NCBI GenBank assembly: GCA_002477905.1
Contig: DLLB01000022.1
Coordinates: 28,670-54,331, forward strand
Direction: 5' to 3'
Length of the DNA: 25,662 nucleotides
Source of the DNA: Clostridiales bacterium UBA7573
GTDB lineage: Bacteria > Bacillota > Clostridia > Oscillospirales > CAG-272
Positions 15,969-23,583 of the stretch are shown here, piece by piece (the first letter of the stretch is position 1; each line of letters opens with the position of its first letter). The notes under the pieces were generated by a model. That model worked only from the letters and a program-made list of their open reading frames with translations. It searched no databases and had not been told where the DNA came from. The position numbers and the translations under genes are program-made.

Positions 15969-15984
15969 TGTTTCATGTGAAACA
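15969..15984 (-). promoter_or_regulatory. parS-type site 7 (variant centre)
   Basis: TGTTTCATGTGAAACA, the inverted partner of the preceding site, 40 bases from the noc stop codon. Confidence 0.85.
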
Positions 15985-16023
15985 TTCAGAGCATTATTTC
16001 CGGTATTTCCCGATAGATTCCGC

Positions 16024-16935
16024 TTAAACCACGGACTCAGCTGTTTCTGCGGGGGCAGTTTCCTGCAAAAACGGCGCCAGAGCCGCAGTTGCTTCGGCTT
16101 CCGCTTTCTTGGGAATGCGAATCTTAAGCTCTACGGCGTCCGGAAGTTCCGTTTTTTCACTCACAATGTCAATTCCCGCCCGTCGCACAGTTCCAATGGC
16201 GCGGTCAATCGTATTGTAGAAAATCCGGATGTCTTTGATGATTACCCGCGGTTTTTTGGCGTGTTTGCGCACATTATTTGCCCGATTCAGATATTGTTCC
16301 ACGAATTCTTCAGCGGCGCTGACGTTCATCCCGCGTGCGATCATCTCTTGCAGGACGGTCAGACGGTCGGATTGCGTGGGAATTCGTAAAAGTGCACGCG
16401 CATGGCGTTCTGTGAGGTTGTTTTTCAGAATCAATTCCCGCTCATACTGCGATAATCGCAAAATGCGGAGCTTATTTGCCACATAGGACTGACTGACGGA
16501 CAGCTTGCGCGCGATTTCTTCCTGCGTCATGGCATAAAGGTCTAATAAAGAAGCAATTGCCTGCGCCTGCTCAAACAAATTCAGATCTTCCCGCTGTAAA
16601 TTCTCGATAATCGCCAGTTCCGCCGATCTGCGGCTGTCCACAGCAAGCAAAATGCACGGAACCTCCGGCATGCCAAGCAATTTTGCGGCGCGCAGGCGCC
16701 GTTCGCCTGCGACAAGCTCAAATAAGGTGCCGTCTAACGCTGCCTGCGGCATCAAACGCACGGTAAGGGGCTGTAAAACGCCGTGCTGCCGGATGCTTTC
16801 CGCGAGTTGTAAAAGGGATTCGTCGGTGAATTCCCGCCGCGGCTGGGACGGATTTGGACGAATGCGGTACGTCTCAATCATATGTACCCGGGCTGATTCT
16901 TCATTTGCGTGATTGGTTTGATCGGAAAAATCCAT
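16024..16935 (-). CDS. noc: Nucleoid occlusion protein Noc (ParB paralogue)
   Basis: A 303-residue ParB-family protein. In Bacillus, Noc binds its own sites (not parS), uses CTP and tethers DNA to the membrane to block division over the nucleoid. CTP motifs GERR (77-80) and ENLQR (111-115) are present. At the four ParB/Noc specificity positions it has Gln149, Lys155, Arg160 and Arg177, the Noc-type pattern (Q, K, K, R in known Noc) and different from the ParB here. The C terminus, KDIRIFYNTIDRAIGTVRRAG ending in LKIRIPKK, resembles B. subtilis Noc, and gene order rsmG-noc-parA-parB is the Bacillus order. AAAGGA before the ATG at 16935 fixes the start. The N terminus is polar (MDFSDQTNHANEES) and lacks the amphipathic membrane helix of Bacillus Noc. 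Confidence 0.92.
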   Translation of the reverse strand: MDFSDQTNHANEESARVHMIETYRIRPNPSQPRREFTDESLLQLAESIRQHGVLQPLTVRLMPQAALDGTLFELVAGERRLRAAKLLGMPEVPCILLAVDSRRSAELAIIENLQREDLNLFEQAQAIASLLDLYAMTQEEIARKLSVSQSYVANKLRILRLSQYERELILKNNLTERHARALLRIPTQSDRLTVLQEMIARGMNVSAAEEFVEQYLNRANNVRKHAKKPRVIIKDIRIFYNTIDRAIGTVRRAGIDIVSEKTELPDAVELKIRIPKKAEAEATAALAPFLQETAPAETAESVV

Positions 16936-16978
16936 AAAAACCATCCTTTCTGCTGTTGATCTGCACTTTTTTACGACC

Positions 16979-16992
16979 ATTTCCCGCGTAAT
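16979..16992 (+). promoter_or_regulatory. Candidate Noc-binding site upstream of noc
   Basis: ATTTCCCGCGTAAT matches 12 of 14 bases of the known Noc palindrome ATTTCCCGGGAAAT and lies in the noc leader. A second half-site GGGAAAT follows at 17003-17009. Binding is inferred. Confidence 0.35.
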
Positions 16993-17072
16993 TTTGAAAT
17001 TTGGGAAATCATCTGTTGTTAGAATAGCAGAAAAAGGGGTGGATTGCGCGAGAATCCCGCCGACGAAAAAAG

Positions 17073-17105
17073 AAAAACCCTGCCGTCGTAAGCGGCAGGG
17101 TTTTT
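17073..17105 (-). terminator. Terminator after rsmG
   Basis: AAAAACCCTGCCG (17073-17085) pairs with CGGCAGGGTTTTT (17093-17105) over a 7-base loop; on the - strand a T-rich run continues for about ten bases. It separates the dut-maf-rsmG transcript from noc. Confidence 0.9.
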
Positions 17106-17130
17106 CAAAAAGAAGCGGAGAAAAGGCAAA

Positions 17131-18015
17131 TTACAGTGGCTTTTTTTGAATTTTCGCGAAATCACGGGGGTATTCCGAGGGAGTATGTGCGGTTTTTTGC
17201 AGGAAAATGACGACTCTTTTTTGCGCTTCGGGAAGCCCAAACAGGAAAATTTCTTCGATTTTTTTCGTTTTTGCGCCGAGTATGGAGATGGCATGCGACG
17301 CTTCGGCATGTTCTGTCAGTCCTTCCGCGCCTTTCATGGCGAGCATTTCGCCGCCTACGCGCAAAAACGGCAGGCAAAGCTCACATAATACAGGAAGCCG
17401 GGCGACGGCGCGTGCACAAACCACATCAAACTGTTCCCGATAACGCCCATTCCCTTCGATTTTTGCAGTTTCTTGGGGATTGCAAACGGAAGAAACGACA
17501 TTTTCCACAACTTTTCCACTTTCTGTGGAAAACTGCTTGCCCTGTTTCTTTTTGCTTCCGGATTTTTCTGCGCCTTTTCCGCCTTTTCCTTGGGAATGCC
17601 CGTTTTTGACTGCCGCAAACGTTTCCGCACGTCCGCATAACGTCGAAAAATGGGGAATCTCCAGTTTTTTTGCCGCTTGCGCGACAAAATCCAGCTTTTT
17701 TGCGGTCGAATCCAGCGCGGTGATCGACAGATCGGGACGCACAATCCCGATCGGTAAGCAGGGGAATCCGCCGCCGCACCCGACATCCAAGAGTTTTGCA
17801 CCTTCTGGGATCCGTGCGGCAAGCAAAAGGCTGTCCGCATAGTGCTTTACGGCAATCTCCTGCGGTTCGGTGATCGCGGTGAGGTTGGTTTTGGCGTTAA
17901 AAGCCAACAATTCTTCCGTCAAAAGCGTGAATTTTGCAAGAATTTCCGGCGTGGCATAGCTTTCCAGACCGTTTTGACACAAGATTTCCCTGAGCAGAGA
18001 TGAAAAAGCAGGCAT
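17131..18015 (-). CDS. rsmG: 16S rRNA (guanine527-N7)-methyltransferase RsmG with an inserted basic segment
   Basis: A 294-residue SAM-dependent methyltransferase (GidB) that makes m7G527 in 16S rRNA. Motif I is LLDVGCGGGFPCLPIGIVRPD (about 75-95), followed by the acidic strand ALDSTAKKLDF; FDVVCARAVARL (196-207) and the C-terminal YPRDFAKIQKKPL are standard. Normal length is about 239; the surplus is one insertion at residues about 135-190 (17446-17613), rich in Lys, Gly, Ser and Gln, between the motif strand CGRAETF and YREQFDVV. Frame is kept, so the gene is probably functional. The insertion DNA holds DnaA-box-like sequences at 17501-17532. GGAGGAG before the ATG at 18015 sets the start. 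It follows maf by 64 bases. Confidence 0.93.
   Translation of the reverse strand: MPAFSSLLREILCQNGLESYATPEILAKFTLLTEELLAFNAKTNLTAITEPQEIAVKHYADSLLLAARIPEGAKLLDVGCGGGFPCLPIGIVRPDLSITALDSTAKKLDFVAQAAKKLEIPHFSTLCGRAETFAAVKNGHSQGKGGKGAEKSGSKKKQGKQFSTESGKVVENVVSSVCNPQETAKIEGNGRYREQFDVVCARAVARLPVLCELCLPFLRVGGEMLAMKGAEGLTEHAEASHAISILGAKTKKIEEIFLFGLPEAQKRVVIFLQKTAHTPSEYPRDFAKIQKKPL
17501..17532 (-). other. DnaA-box-like sequences inside rsmG
   Basis: TTTTCCACA (17501-17509), TTTTCCACT (17512-17520) and TGTGGAAAA (17524-17532) lie within 32 bases, in the insertion of rsmG. The same 9-mer is clustered upstream of dnaD. Confidence 0.45.
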
Positions 18016-18079
18016 AGGCTCCTCCGAATGGTAAAATATGCTGTAAATGGATTGCAAAAATGGAAATGAATTTGGGGAT

Positions 18080-18751
18080 TCAGTCCGCAAATTCCGCAAG
18101 CGAATGGTGAAAACAACCTTTTAGTACAGAATCCACCAAAGAAACGGGCAAGCCGACTACGTTATCCATCGCGCCGGCAACTTGGGAAACAAACGCGCCC
18201 GCCGCGCCCTGAATTCCATACGCCCCTGCCTTGTCAAGCGGATCGCCGGTGGCGACATAAGCCGCAATTTCCGCGTCGGATAGCGTTCGGAAGGTGACCT
18301 CGGTCACCGCAAACGCAGTGTGCAGGGGAAAATGCACCAGATTTTCCGCGTTTTGCGGCAAAAACGCGCCCATTTGCGGCGTCTTTTCTGCGGGTGCCGG
18401 GGAATCATCCGCCGCGCCCAGCGCGATACCGGTCAACACCCGATGGGTTTTGCCGGATAAATGGCGCAACATTTCCGCCGCGTGCGCCGGGGAAACGGGT
18501 TTTCCCAAGATCTCATTGCCGAGCGCGACCACGGTATCGGCGGCGAGCACAACGGCATTTTGCGCCTGCGGAAGCGACAGAACGGCACGCGCTTTTTGCG
18601 CGGCAATCGCGCAGACCGCTTCCTCCGGCGTTGCGTGCGCGGGCAAAATTTCTTCGGCGCCGGAGGTTACCACGGTGAAATGCACGCCCGCCTGTGTGAG
18701 CAATTCCCGCCGGCGGGGACTGCCGGAAGCCAGAATCAGCCGCAGTGCCAT
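18080..18751 (-). CDS. maf: Maf-family nucleotide pyrophosphatase
   Basis: A 223-residue Maf/YhdE-type protein, which hydrolyses modified or non-canonical nucleoside triphosphates (dTTP/UTP in the YhdE type) and in Bacillus affects septum formation. The family N-terminal motif ASGSPRRRELL, the AADTVV strand, GKP and the YGIQGAAGAFV segment are all seen. A loop of about 20 residues, DDSPAPAEKTPQMGAFLPQN, is longer than in typical family members of about 190 residues. Start at 18751, one base after the dut stop codon, with GGAAAGG inside the end of dut; translation is thus coupled. The pair dut-maf makes sense as nucleotide-pool cleaning. Confidence 0.93.
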   Translation of the reverse strand: MALRLILASGSPRRRELLTQAGVHFTVVTSGAEEILPAHATPEEAVCAIAAQKARAVLSLPQAQNAVVLAADTVVALGNEILGKPVSPAHAAEMLRHLSGKTHRVLTGIALGAADDSPAPAEKTPQMGAFLPQNAENLVHFPLHTAFAVTEVTFRTLSDAEIAAYVATGDPLDKAGAYGIQGAAGAFVSQVAGAMDNVVGLPVSLVDSVLKGCFHHSLAEFAD

Positions 18752-18752
18752 C

Positions 18753-19199
18753 TTACGCCTTTCCGGTGGAGCCGAATCCACCTGCGCCCCGTTCGGTTTC
18801 GCCCAGCGCGGCAACTTCGGTGATCTTGGCAATGGCGACCGGCAGGATCATGAGCTGGGCAATGCGGTCGCCGGACTGTACGGTGTAATCCGCGCCGCTT
18901 TGATTGAGAAGCGCTACGCCGATTTCTCCGCGGTAGTCGGAATCAATGACGCCGATACCGTTTGCAAGCGCGATGCCGCTTTTGAATGCAAGCCCGCTGC
19001 GCGCGCAAAGAATGGCGACGTATTCCGCATTGGGAAGTTCAATGGCAAGCCCGGTCGGGATCAGTTTGCGCTCTCCCGCGCCAAGCGTAACAGGCGCGTC
19101 GAGACAGGCGCGCAAATCCATGGCGGCGGAGCCTTCGGTCTGATATGCCGGCAGAACGGCGTTGGGGTTTAATCTGCGGATTTTGAGTTCGGTTTTCAT
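18753..19199 (-). CDS. dut: dUTP diphosphatase
   Basis: A 148-residue trimeric-type dUTPase that hydrolyses dUTP to dUMP and pyrophosphate, keeping uracil out of DNA and feeding dTMP synthesis. All five motifs are visible in order: AAMDLRA, ARSGLAFKSGI, ANGIGVIDSDYRGEI with the catalytic Asp, GDRIAQLMI, and the C-terminal P-loop-like RGAGGFGSTG. An ATG at 19208 touches the ribosome binding site, so the ATG at 19199, eight bases after AAAGGA, is preferred. It is first in the dut-maf-rsmG transcript. Confidence 0.97.
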   Translation of the reverse strand: MKTELKIRRLNPNAVLPAYQTEGSAAMDLRACLDAPVTLGAGERKLIPTGLAIELPNAEYVAILCARSGLAFKSGIALANGIGVIDSDYRGEIGVALLNQSGADYTVQSGDRIAQLMILPVAIAKITEVAALGETERGAGGFGSTGKA

Positions 19200-19734
19200 C
19201 GGATGCATCCTTTCTGCGAAATAATTCGAATATTATATAAAACAAAACAATTTACAAAAACAAGTATGAAAAAATGAGAATCGCTTTCTTTTTTTATTTT
19301 GAAAATCAAAACGAATAACAAGCGACTTTTTTGCGGGGGAGCCTTTTCGAACGGCGTGCACTTGCCCATTTTTGCTCGTAAAGTTTTGGGGGCGTGGGGA
19401 CTTTTCACAAAAGTCCCCACGAAAATCCGCGCCTTTCCTTTCCGAATGGCTTCCCCTTTGCAAATAAAATTTGATTTTTTTGAAATCAAAACAAGATTCT
19501 TGTAAAAACGCATAGAAATATAGCTTGTGTTAAAAAACGTTTCAAAAATCAAAACAAATAGAACGGCTGTTGCACAAAAATTTCCGATCCTGCGATTCTG
19601 TAAGGAGACACTTGCACAGAAGTTGATTGTATTTTTTAGAAATCAAAACGAAAATAAAATCAAAACGAGATATAACGGGTTTATTCCAAAATCAAATTTT
19701 TAAAATCAAATCCAAAAATCACCGGATTTTTTTG
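19200..19734. other. Gene-free AT-rich region between dut and the U32 peptidase gene
   Basis: These 535 bases hold no credible gene. On the - strand a TATAAT (19232-19237) may serve dut, with a poor -35. Repeat copy E lies at 19328-19421. Four or five copies of the AT-rich motif with core AAATCAAAAC lie at 19297-19312, 19473-19492, 19540-19555, 19632-19649 and 19656-19666. Confidence 0.6.
19328..19421 (-). repeat. Dispersed intergenic repeat, copy E
   Basis: Read on the - strand: a perfect 13-bp hairpin 1 (CGTGGGGACTTTT at 19393-19405, complement at 19409-19421), the CAAAACTTTACGAGCAAAA block, and a decayed hairpin 2 (GGGGGAGCCTTTTCGAA on + at 19335-19351). Orientation follows the U32 peptidase gene upstream of it. 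Confidence 0.8.
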
Positions 19735-21720
19735 CTACGGTGTCCCCACATACCGCCGAAACCGTGTTCCTGCCGGCAACGGCGCGCCGGCGAGAATGGC
19801 GCCGGCTTGCGCCGCGCTTTCTATCGTGAATAAGTAATGATGAAGAAACACCCCCGCCGCAGAAAGTTCTGCCGCACGGTCACGCATATCGGTCGGCACA
19901 CTGTTGTACAGAATACTGCGCGTTCCTGCATTCCGCACAGGGAACGCGGCGCCGGTGCGATCGTGTAAGACGGAAGCCGCAAGCGGCTTCTCCAAAAGCA
20001 TGAGCGGCAGTCTGCCGTAGACGATCGCGCCTTTTTGCTCCGGCAGATCCCGAATTTGCGGCAATGCAAGCTCCGGCGAAACCAGATAATCCGCAAGGAA
20101 CGGTAGCAATGCCTGCGCGCTGTGCGCATTGGCAACATTGAATCGGAAATCCCCGTGCATACACAGCCCGACGCTTTGACAAAGCGCAAGATGTCCGACG
20201 TTGCCGACCAAGCCATGCGTTGCGCCGAGCGCCTTTGCCTGCAACAGCGCCTGTTCGACGGCGGCAAGCTGATCGTCATAAAGAACCGGCGGCAGGACCA
20301 CACCGGTGATCCCGCGTAGAACCGCTTCTTCGGAAAACGCCGCAAGCGGCAGAAAGCCGAGATCCCATGTTTTCTGCGCCGGAACCTGCGCGAGCGTGGC
20401 AAACTGCGCCCGCACCGAGATGGGCTTTGGCGCGTTCGTTTCCCGCGGCAGGGGGATCTTCGGAACTGCGACCGCATTGCGTTCGCACGAAAGCGGCGCG
20501 CGGGACGGCGCGCATTGTTCTCTGTGCCGCGCGGTTTTTGCGCTTGCCTGTTTGTCCGCCTCGGAACGCACGCCGCACATGGTTTCGTCCATGCGGGAGG
20601 TGTAATACCCGTCTGTGAAGCCGCCCCGGCTGAAAATTGCCGCCAACGCCCGAATGTCGTCCTCCGACGCGTTTTTTCCCGCGTCCAAAAGCCGCCGGTA
20701 GATGGAGGTGACGCCGTAAACATAATCCGGACTTTTCATTCTGCCCTCGATTTTGAGCGACGCGACGCCGGAGGCGACCACTTCCGACAGCCGCCCTGCC
20801 AGGCAAAGATCTTTCAGACTCAAAGGATAGGTGCCGTTGTAAACCATCCGGCAGGGCTGTGCGCAAGCGCCGCGGTTGCCGCTTCTGCCGCCGATCATAC
20901 TGCTGGCAAGACACTGCCCCGAATGGGACGCGCATAGCGCACCGTGGACGAACTGCTCGATTTCAATCGGAGATTCCTTGCACAGACGGGCGACATTTTC
21001 GCGGGACAGCTCTCTTGCGCAGACCATGCGGGAAAGCCCCAAGGAAGCGCAGAACTTTGCCGCCTGCGCGTTGTGACCGGAAAGCTGGGTGGAAGCGTGT
21101 AACGGAAAATCCGGCAGATAGCGGCGCAACAGCGAGATCAGCCCAAGATCGCACACAATCAGCGCGTCCACGCCGCATTCGTACAAAAACGCGGCGTAGC
21201 GCAGTGCGTCCGAAAGCTCCCGGTCGTAGACCAGCGTGTTTAAGGTGACGTACAGCCGGCATCCGCGCCGGTGACAGGCGTCCACCGCCTGCCGCATCGC
21301 CGCGTCGTCAAAATTCCGCGCGTTCATGCGCGCGTTGAACAACTGCCCGCCGAGATATACCGCATCCGCGCCGCCGTCCAAAGCGGCGGCAAGCGCTTCC
21401 GGCGAACCAGCGGGTGCAAGCAGTTCCGGCAGGTGCACGGTGGAAAAAGTGCCGGGGATACAGAGCGCCGAAACGGCTTGTCCGGACAGATCCTGCACGG
21501 AAAATCGGTTTTGTTTTTCGGAAGGGGCGTTTATATGGACGTTTGCTTTTTGAAATTTTGGAACGCTGTGACTTTTATATTTTTGCTGATTTTCAGAAAT
21601 CTTTTGTTTTGATTTTTGAAAAGAGCCGCTTTTTACGGTTTTGCTTTTTGAAAAGCCGTGTGTGCGCGGTGCAACCGCGCCAGTGGGGGGATTTGCGGGG
21701 CGTTTTTCTTGTTTTGGCAT
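19735..21720 (-). CDS. U32 family peptidase/hydroxylation protein with a basic N-terminal extension
   Basis: A 661-residue U32 protein. The core starts at about residue 97 with PELLAPAGSPEALAAALDGGADAVYLGG and shows the family pieces HASTQLSGHNAQ, FVHGALCASHSGQCLASS and the cysteine motif NRGACAQPCR. A second domain (about 430-655) completes the length. Homologues include collagenase-type proteases and the RlhA/TrhP RNA hydroxylation proteins, so the true role may be RNA modification. Residues 1-95 are unlike the family: Lys/Ser/Gln-rich and encoded by AT-rich DNA that includes the intergenic motif (21606-21622). No internal ATG offers a shorter start. The ATG at 21720 lies two bases after the zapA-like stop without a clear ribosome binding site, so translation is probably coupled. 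Confidence 0.85.
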   Translation of the reverse strand: MPKQEKRPANPPTGAVAPRTHGFSKSKTVKSGSFQKSKQKISENQQKYKSHSVPKFQKANVHINAPSEKQNRFSVQDLSGQAVSALCIPGTFSTVHLPELLAPAGSPEALAAALDGGADAVYLGGQLFNARMNARNFDDAAMRQAVDACHRRGCRLYVTLNTLVYDRELSDALRYAAFLYECGVDALIVCDLGLISLLRRYLPDFPLHASTQLSGHNAQAAKFCASLGLSRMVCARELSRENVARLCKESPIEIEQFVHGALCASHSGQCLASSMIGGRSGNRGACAQPCRMVYNGTYPLSLKDLCLAGRLSEVVASGVASLKIEGRMKSPDYVYGVTSIYRRLLDAGKNASEDDIRALAAIFSRGGFTDGYYTSRMDETMCGVRSEADKQASAKTARHREQCAPSRAPLSCERNAVAVPKIPLPRETNAPKPISVRAQFATLAQVPAQKTWDLGFLPLAAFSEEAVLRGITGVVLPPVLYDDQLAAVEQALLQAKALGATHGLVGNVGHLALCQSVGLCMHGDFRFNVANAHSAQALLPFLADYLVSPELALPQIRDLPEQKGAIVYGRLPLMLLEKPLAASVLHDRTGAAFPVRNAGTRSILYNSVPTDMRDRAAELSAAGVFLHHYLFTIESAAQAGAILAGAPLPAGTRFRRYVGTP

Positions 21721-21722
21721 AC

Positions 21723-22166
21723 TCAGTTTGCCGGATAGGAACCGTAAAGCGTGCCGCTTTCTTTTTCGGCGTCCGCGTTCTGCGCTTCCTCTGCGACTGC
21801 GCCGGTCGCAAGATCAAAGGCAAGCTGTTCGCCTGCCGGCGCTTCTTCTTGCGGCGCAAATTCTTTCACCGCAAGCTCCGCCTTCAACTGCTCCACCTGT
21901 GCCTTGAGCAGAGCGATCTCTTTCAGCTGGGATTCCATCTGCGCCTGCTGATGTTTGAATTCCCCGCAGGCTTTGGCTTTGCTGTCCAGTGAGTCCATTG
22001 CGACCAGCAGCGCCGCTTCCAGCATCGTGGCGTTGCGGCTGTGGGAAACGACGTTGCGCACATCTTCGTCGATCTTCTGCGCCAGATTCAGGATATATTC
22101 CTCACTGTCGTCGGAAAGAATGCCGAGCGCATAGCCCGCGATGTTCACCGTGTAATGTTGTTTCAT
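21723..22166 (-). CDS. zapA: ZapA-like cell division protein
   Basis: A 147-residue protein with an N-terminal ZapA domain (KQHYTVNIAGYALGILSDDSEEYILNLAQKIDEDV, then ATMLEAALLVAMDSLDSKAK) and a coiled coil (about 75-110, ESQLKEIALLKAQVEQLKAEL). The remaining 35 residues are acidic, low-complexity and probably disordered. ZapA bundles FtsZ filaments at the division ring. In Firmicutes zapA next to a U32 peptidase gene is a familiar pairing. The ATG at 22166 has GGAG ten bases upstream; the open frame before it lies in the divergent promoter region. A weak - strand promoter (TTCCCA, 17 bases, TATAAT, 22243-22271) may drive it. Confidence 0.85.
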   Translation of the reverse strand: MKQHYTVNIAGYALGILSDDSEEYILNLAQKIDEDVRNVVSHSRNATMLEAALLVAMDSLDSKAKACGEFKHQQAQMESQLKEIALLKAQVEQLKAELAVKEFAPQEEAPAGEQLAFDLATGAVAEEAQNADAEKESGTLYGSYPAN

Positions 22167-22207
22167 GGCTTTTTGACTCCTTTTTTGAAAAATCCGGGGG
22201 AAAAGGG

Positions 22208-22236
22208 TTGCTTTTTTCACAGATTCCCCCTATAAT
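22208..22236 (+). promoter_or_regulatory. thiI promoter
   Basis: TTGCTT (22208-22213), 17 bases, TATAAT (22231-22236), followed by a leader of about 70 bases. It lies in the divergent gap between zapA and thiI. Confidence 0.65.
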
Positions 22237-22315
22237 AAAGATATTATAATACAAAACTTCCGTTTTGGGAATAGGTTTTATAAAAATTTTCGGAAAAGTC
22301 GAAAGGATGGAGACG

Positions 22316-23491
22316 ATGAAGGAGATCATTCTCTGCAAGTATGGCGAACTGGTGTTGAAAGGGCTGAACAAAGGAACCTTTGTGCGGCTGATTCAGAAAG
22401 AGATGACGGCGCGTATGAAAGCCGTCGGCGCGTTTACGGTCGAGAGTGCGCAAAGCACCATGTACATCACGCCGTGCGACGAAATGCAGGATATGGACGC
22501 GGCATACGAGGAAGCGAAGAAAGTATTCGGGATTGTGAACCTGTGCCGGGCGGCAGTCGTGGAAAAGGATATTTCTGCTATTTGTGGAGCCGCAAAGACC
22601 TATCTGCTTCCAAAAATGCGCGGCGCGAAAACGTTCAAGGCAGAAGCGAAGCGCGCGGACAAAACGTTCCCGTATGATTCTCCCGCCATTTGCCGGGAGG
22701 TGGGTGCGGCGCTGTTGGAGAGCGACGCGTCGCTGCGCGTAGATGTGCACCATCCGGACATCACCGTGCGCGTGGAAGTGCGCGAGCAATACGCGTATCT
22801 GCATGCGGGACAGGAGAAAGGCGCGGGCGGTATGCCGTGCGGCAGTGCCGGAAAAGCGTTGCTGCTTCTGTCCGGCGGCATCGACAGTCCGGTCGCCGGC
22901 TATCTGATCGCCAAGCGCGGCGCGGCGATCGAAGCCTTGCATTTTGACAGCATTCCGTACACCAGTGAACGTGCAAAGGAAAAGGTGCTGGAACTGGCAA
23001 AATTAGTCACCGCCTACACCGGACACATGAAAGTCCGCGTGATCTCTCTCACCCACATTCAGGAGATGCTGCGCGACCACTGCAACGAAGATTATTTCAC
23101 GCTGCTCCTGCGCCGCTTCATGATGCGGCTTGCCGTGCGCACCGCCGCGCATTACGGGTGCGACGCGCTGGTGACCGGCGAGAGCCTCGGACAGGTTGCA
23201 TCGCAGACGATGCAGGCGTTGTGCGTGACGGACGCAGTTGCCGACCGTCCGGTGTTCCGTCCGTGTATCGGAATGGATAAGGAGGAGATCATCTCCATCG
23301 CCCGCCGCATCGGGACGTTTGAGACTTCCATTGAACCGTATGAGGATTGCTGTACCGTCTTTACGCCGAAGCATCCGAAAACAAGACCGGAGTTGGAAAA
23401 GGTGCTTGCCGAGGAAGCCAAGCTCGACCTCTCCGCTTTGGAGGAGGAGGCGTTCCAAACCCTCCAGACTTACGAATTCCGCGCCTATTAA
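22316..23491 (+). CDS. thiI: tRNA 4-thiouridine synthase ThiI (short form)
   Basis: A 391-residue protein of the ThiI family, which makes s4U8 in tRNA and can supply sulfur for thiamine. Order: an N-terminal ferredoxin-like part with a THUMP domain (about 1-165), then the adenylating PP-loop SGGIDS (186-191), with GESLGQVASQT further on. No rhodanese domain follows, so it is the short Bacillus-type form that relies on a dedicated cysteine desulfurase (NifZ-type in Bacillus, not in this window). EDCCTVF near the C terminus offers cysteine residues. AAAGGA lies eight bases before the ATG at 22316; the in-frame ATG at 22307 overlaps the ribosome binding site. Repeat copy F lies downstream. Confidence 0.95.
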   Translation: MKEIILCKYGELVLKGLNKGTFVRLIQKEMTARMKAVGAFTVESAQSTMYITPCDEMQDMDAAYEEAKKVFGIVNLCRAAVVEKDISAICGAAKTYLLPKMRGAKTFKAEAKRADKTFPYDSPAICREVGAALLESDASLRVDVHHPDITVRVEVREQYAYLHAGQEKGAGGMPCGSAGKALLLLSGGIDSPVAGYLIAKRGAAIEALHFDSIPYTSERAKEKVLELAKLVTAYTGHMKVRVISLTHIQEMLRDHCNEDYFTLLLRRFMMRLAVRTAAHYGCDALVTGESLGQVASQTMQALCVTDAVADRPVFRPCIGMDKEEIISIARRIGTFETSIEPYEDCCTVFTPKHPKTRPELEKVLAEEAKLDLSALEEEAFQTLQTYEFRAY

Positions 23492-23583
23492 GCGGAACGG
23501 GGGTGCGCGGATTCCTGCCGGCTCTTTTTCAAGTCTTACAAAAAATGTTATATGCCCTTCTCTACAAAGAGAGCCCCTACGCC

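Larger units (their letters stand above)
15181..16023. other. Gene-free parS region between parA and noc
   Basis: These 843 bases have no credible gene. They hold the parA promoter, six parS-type sites, and an AT-rich stretch at about 15718-15765. No DnaA box of the TTTTCCACA or TTATCCACA type was found here, so an origin of replication is not supported. Confidence 0.7.

Noticed and set aside
15387..15984. CRISPR-like array
   Set aside because: The repeated 16-mers are parS palindromes at irregular spacing, with no spacers of constant length and no cas genes.
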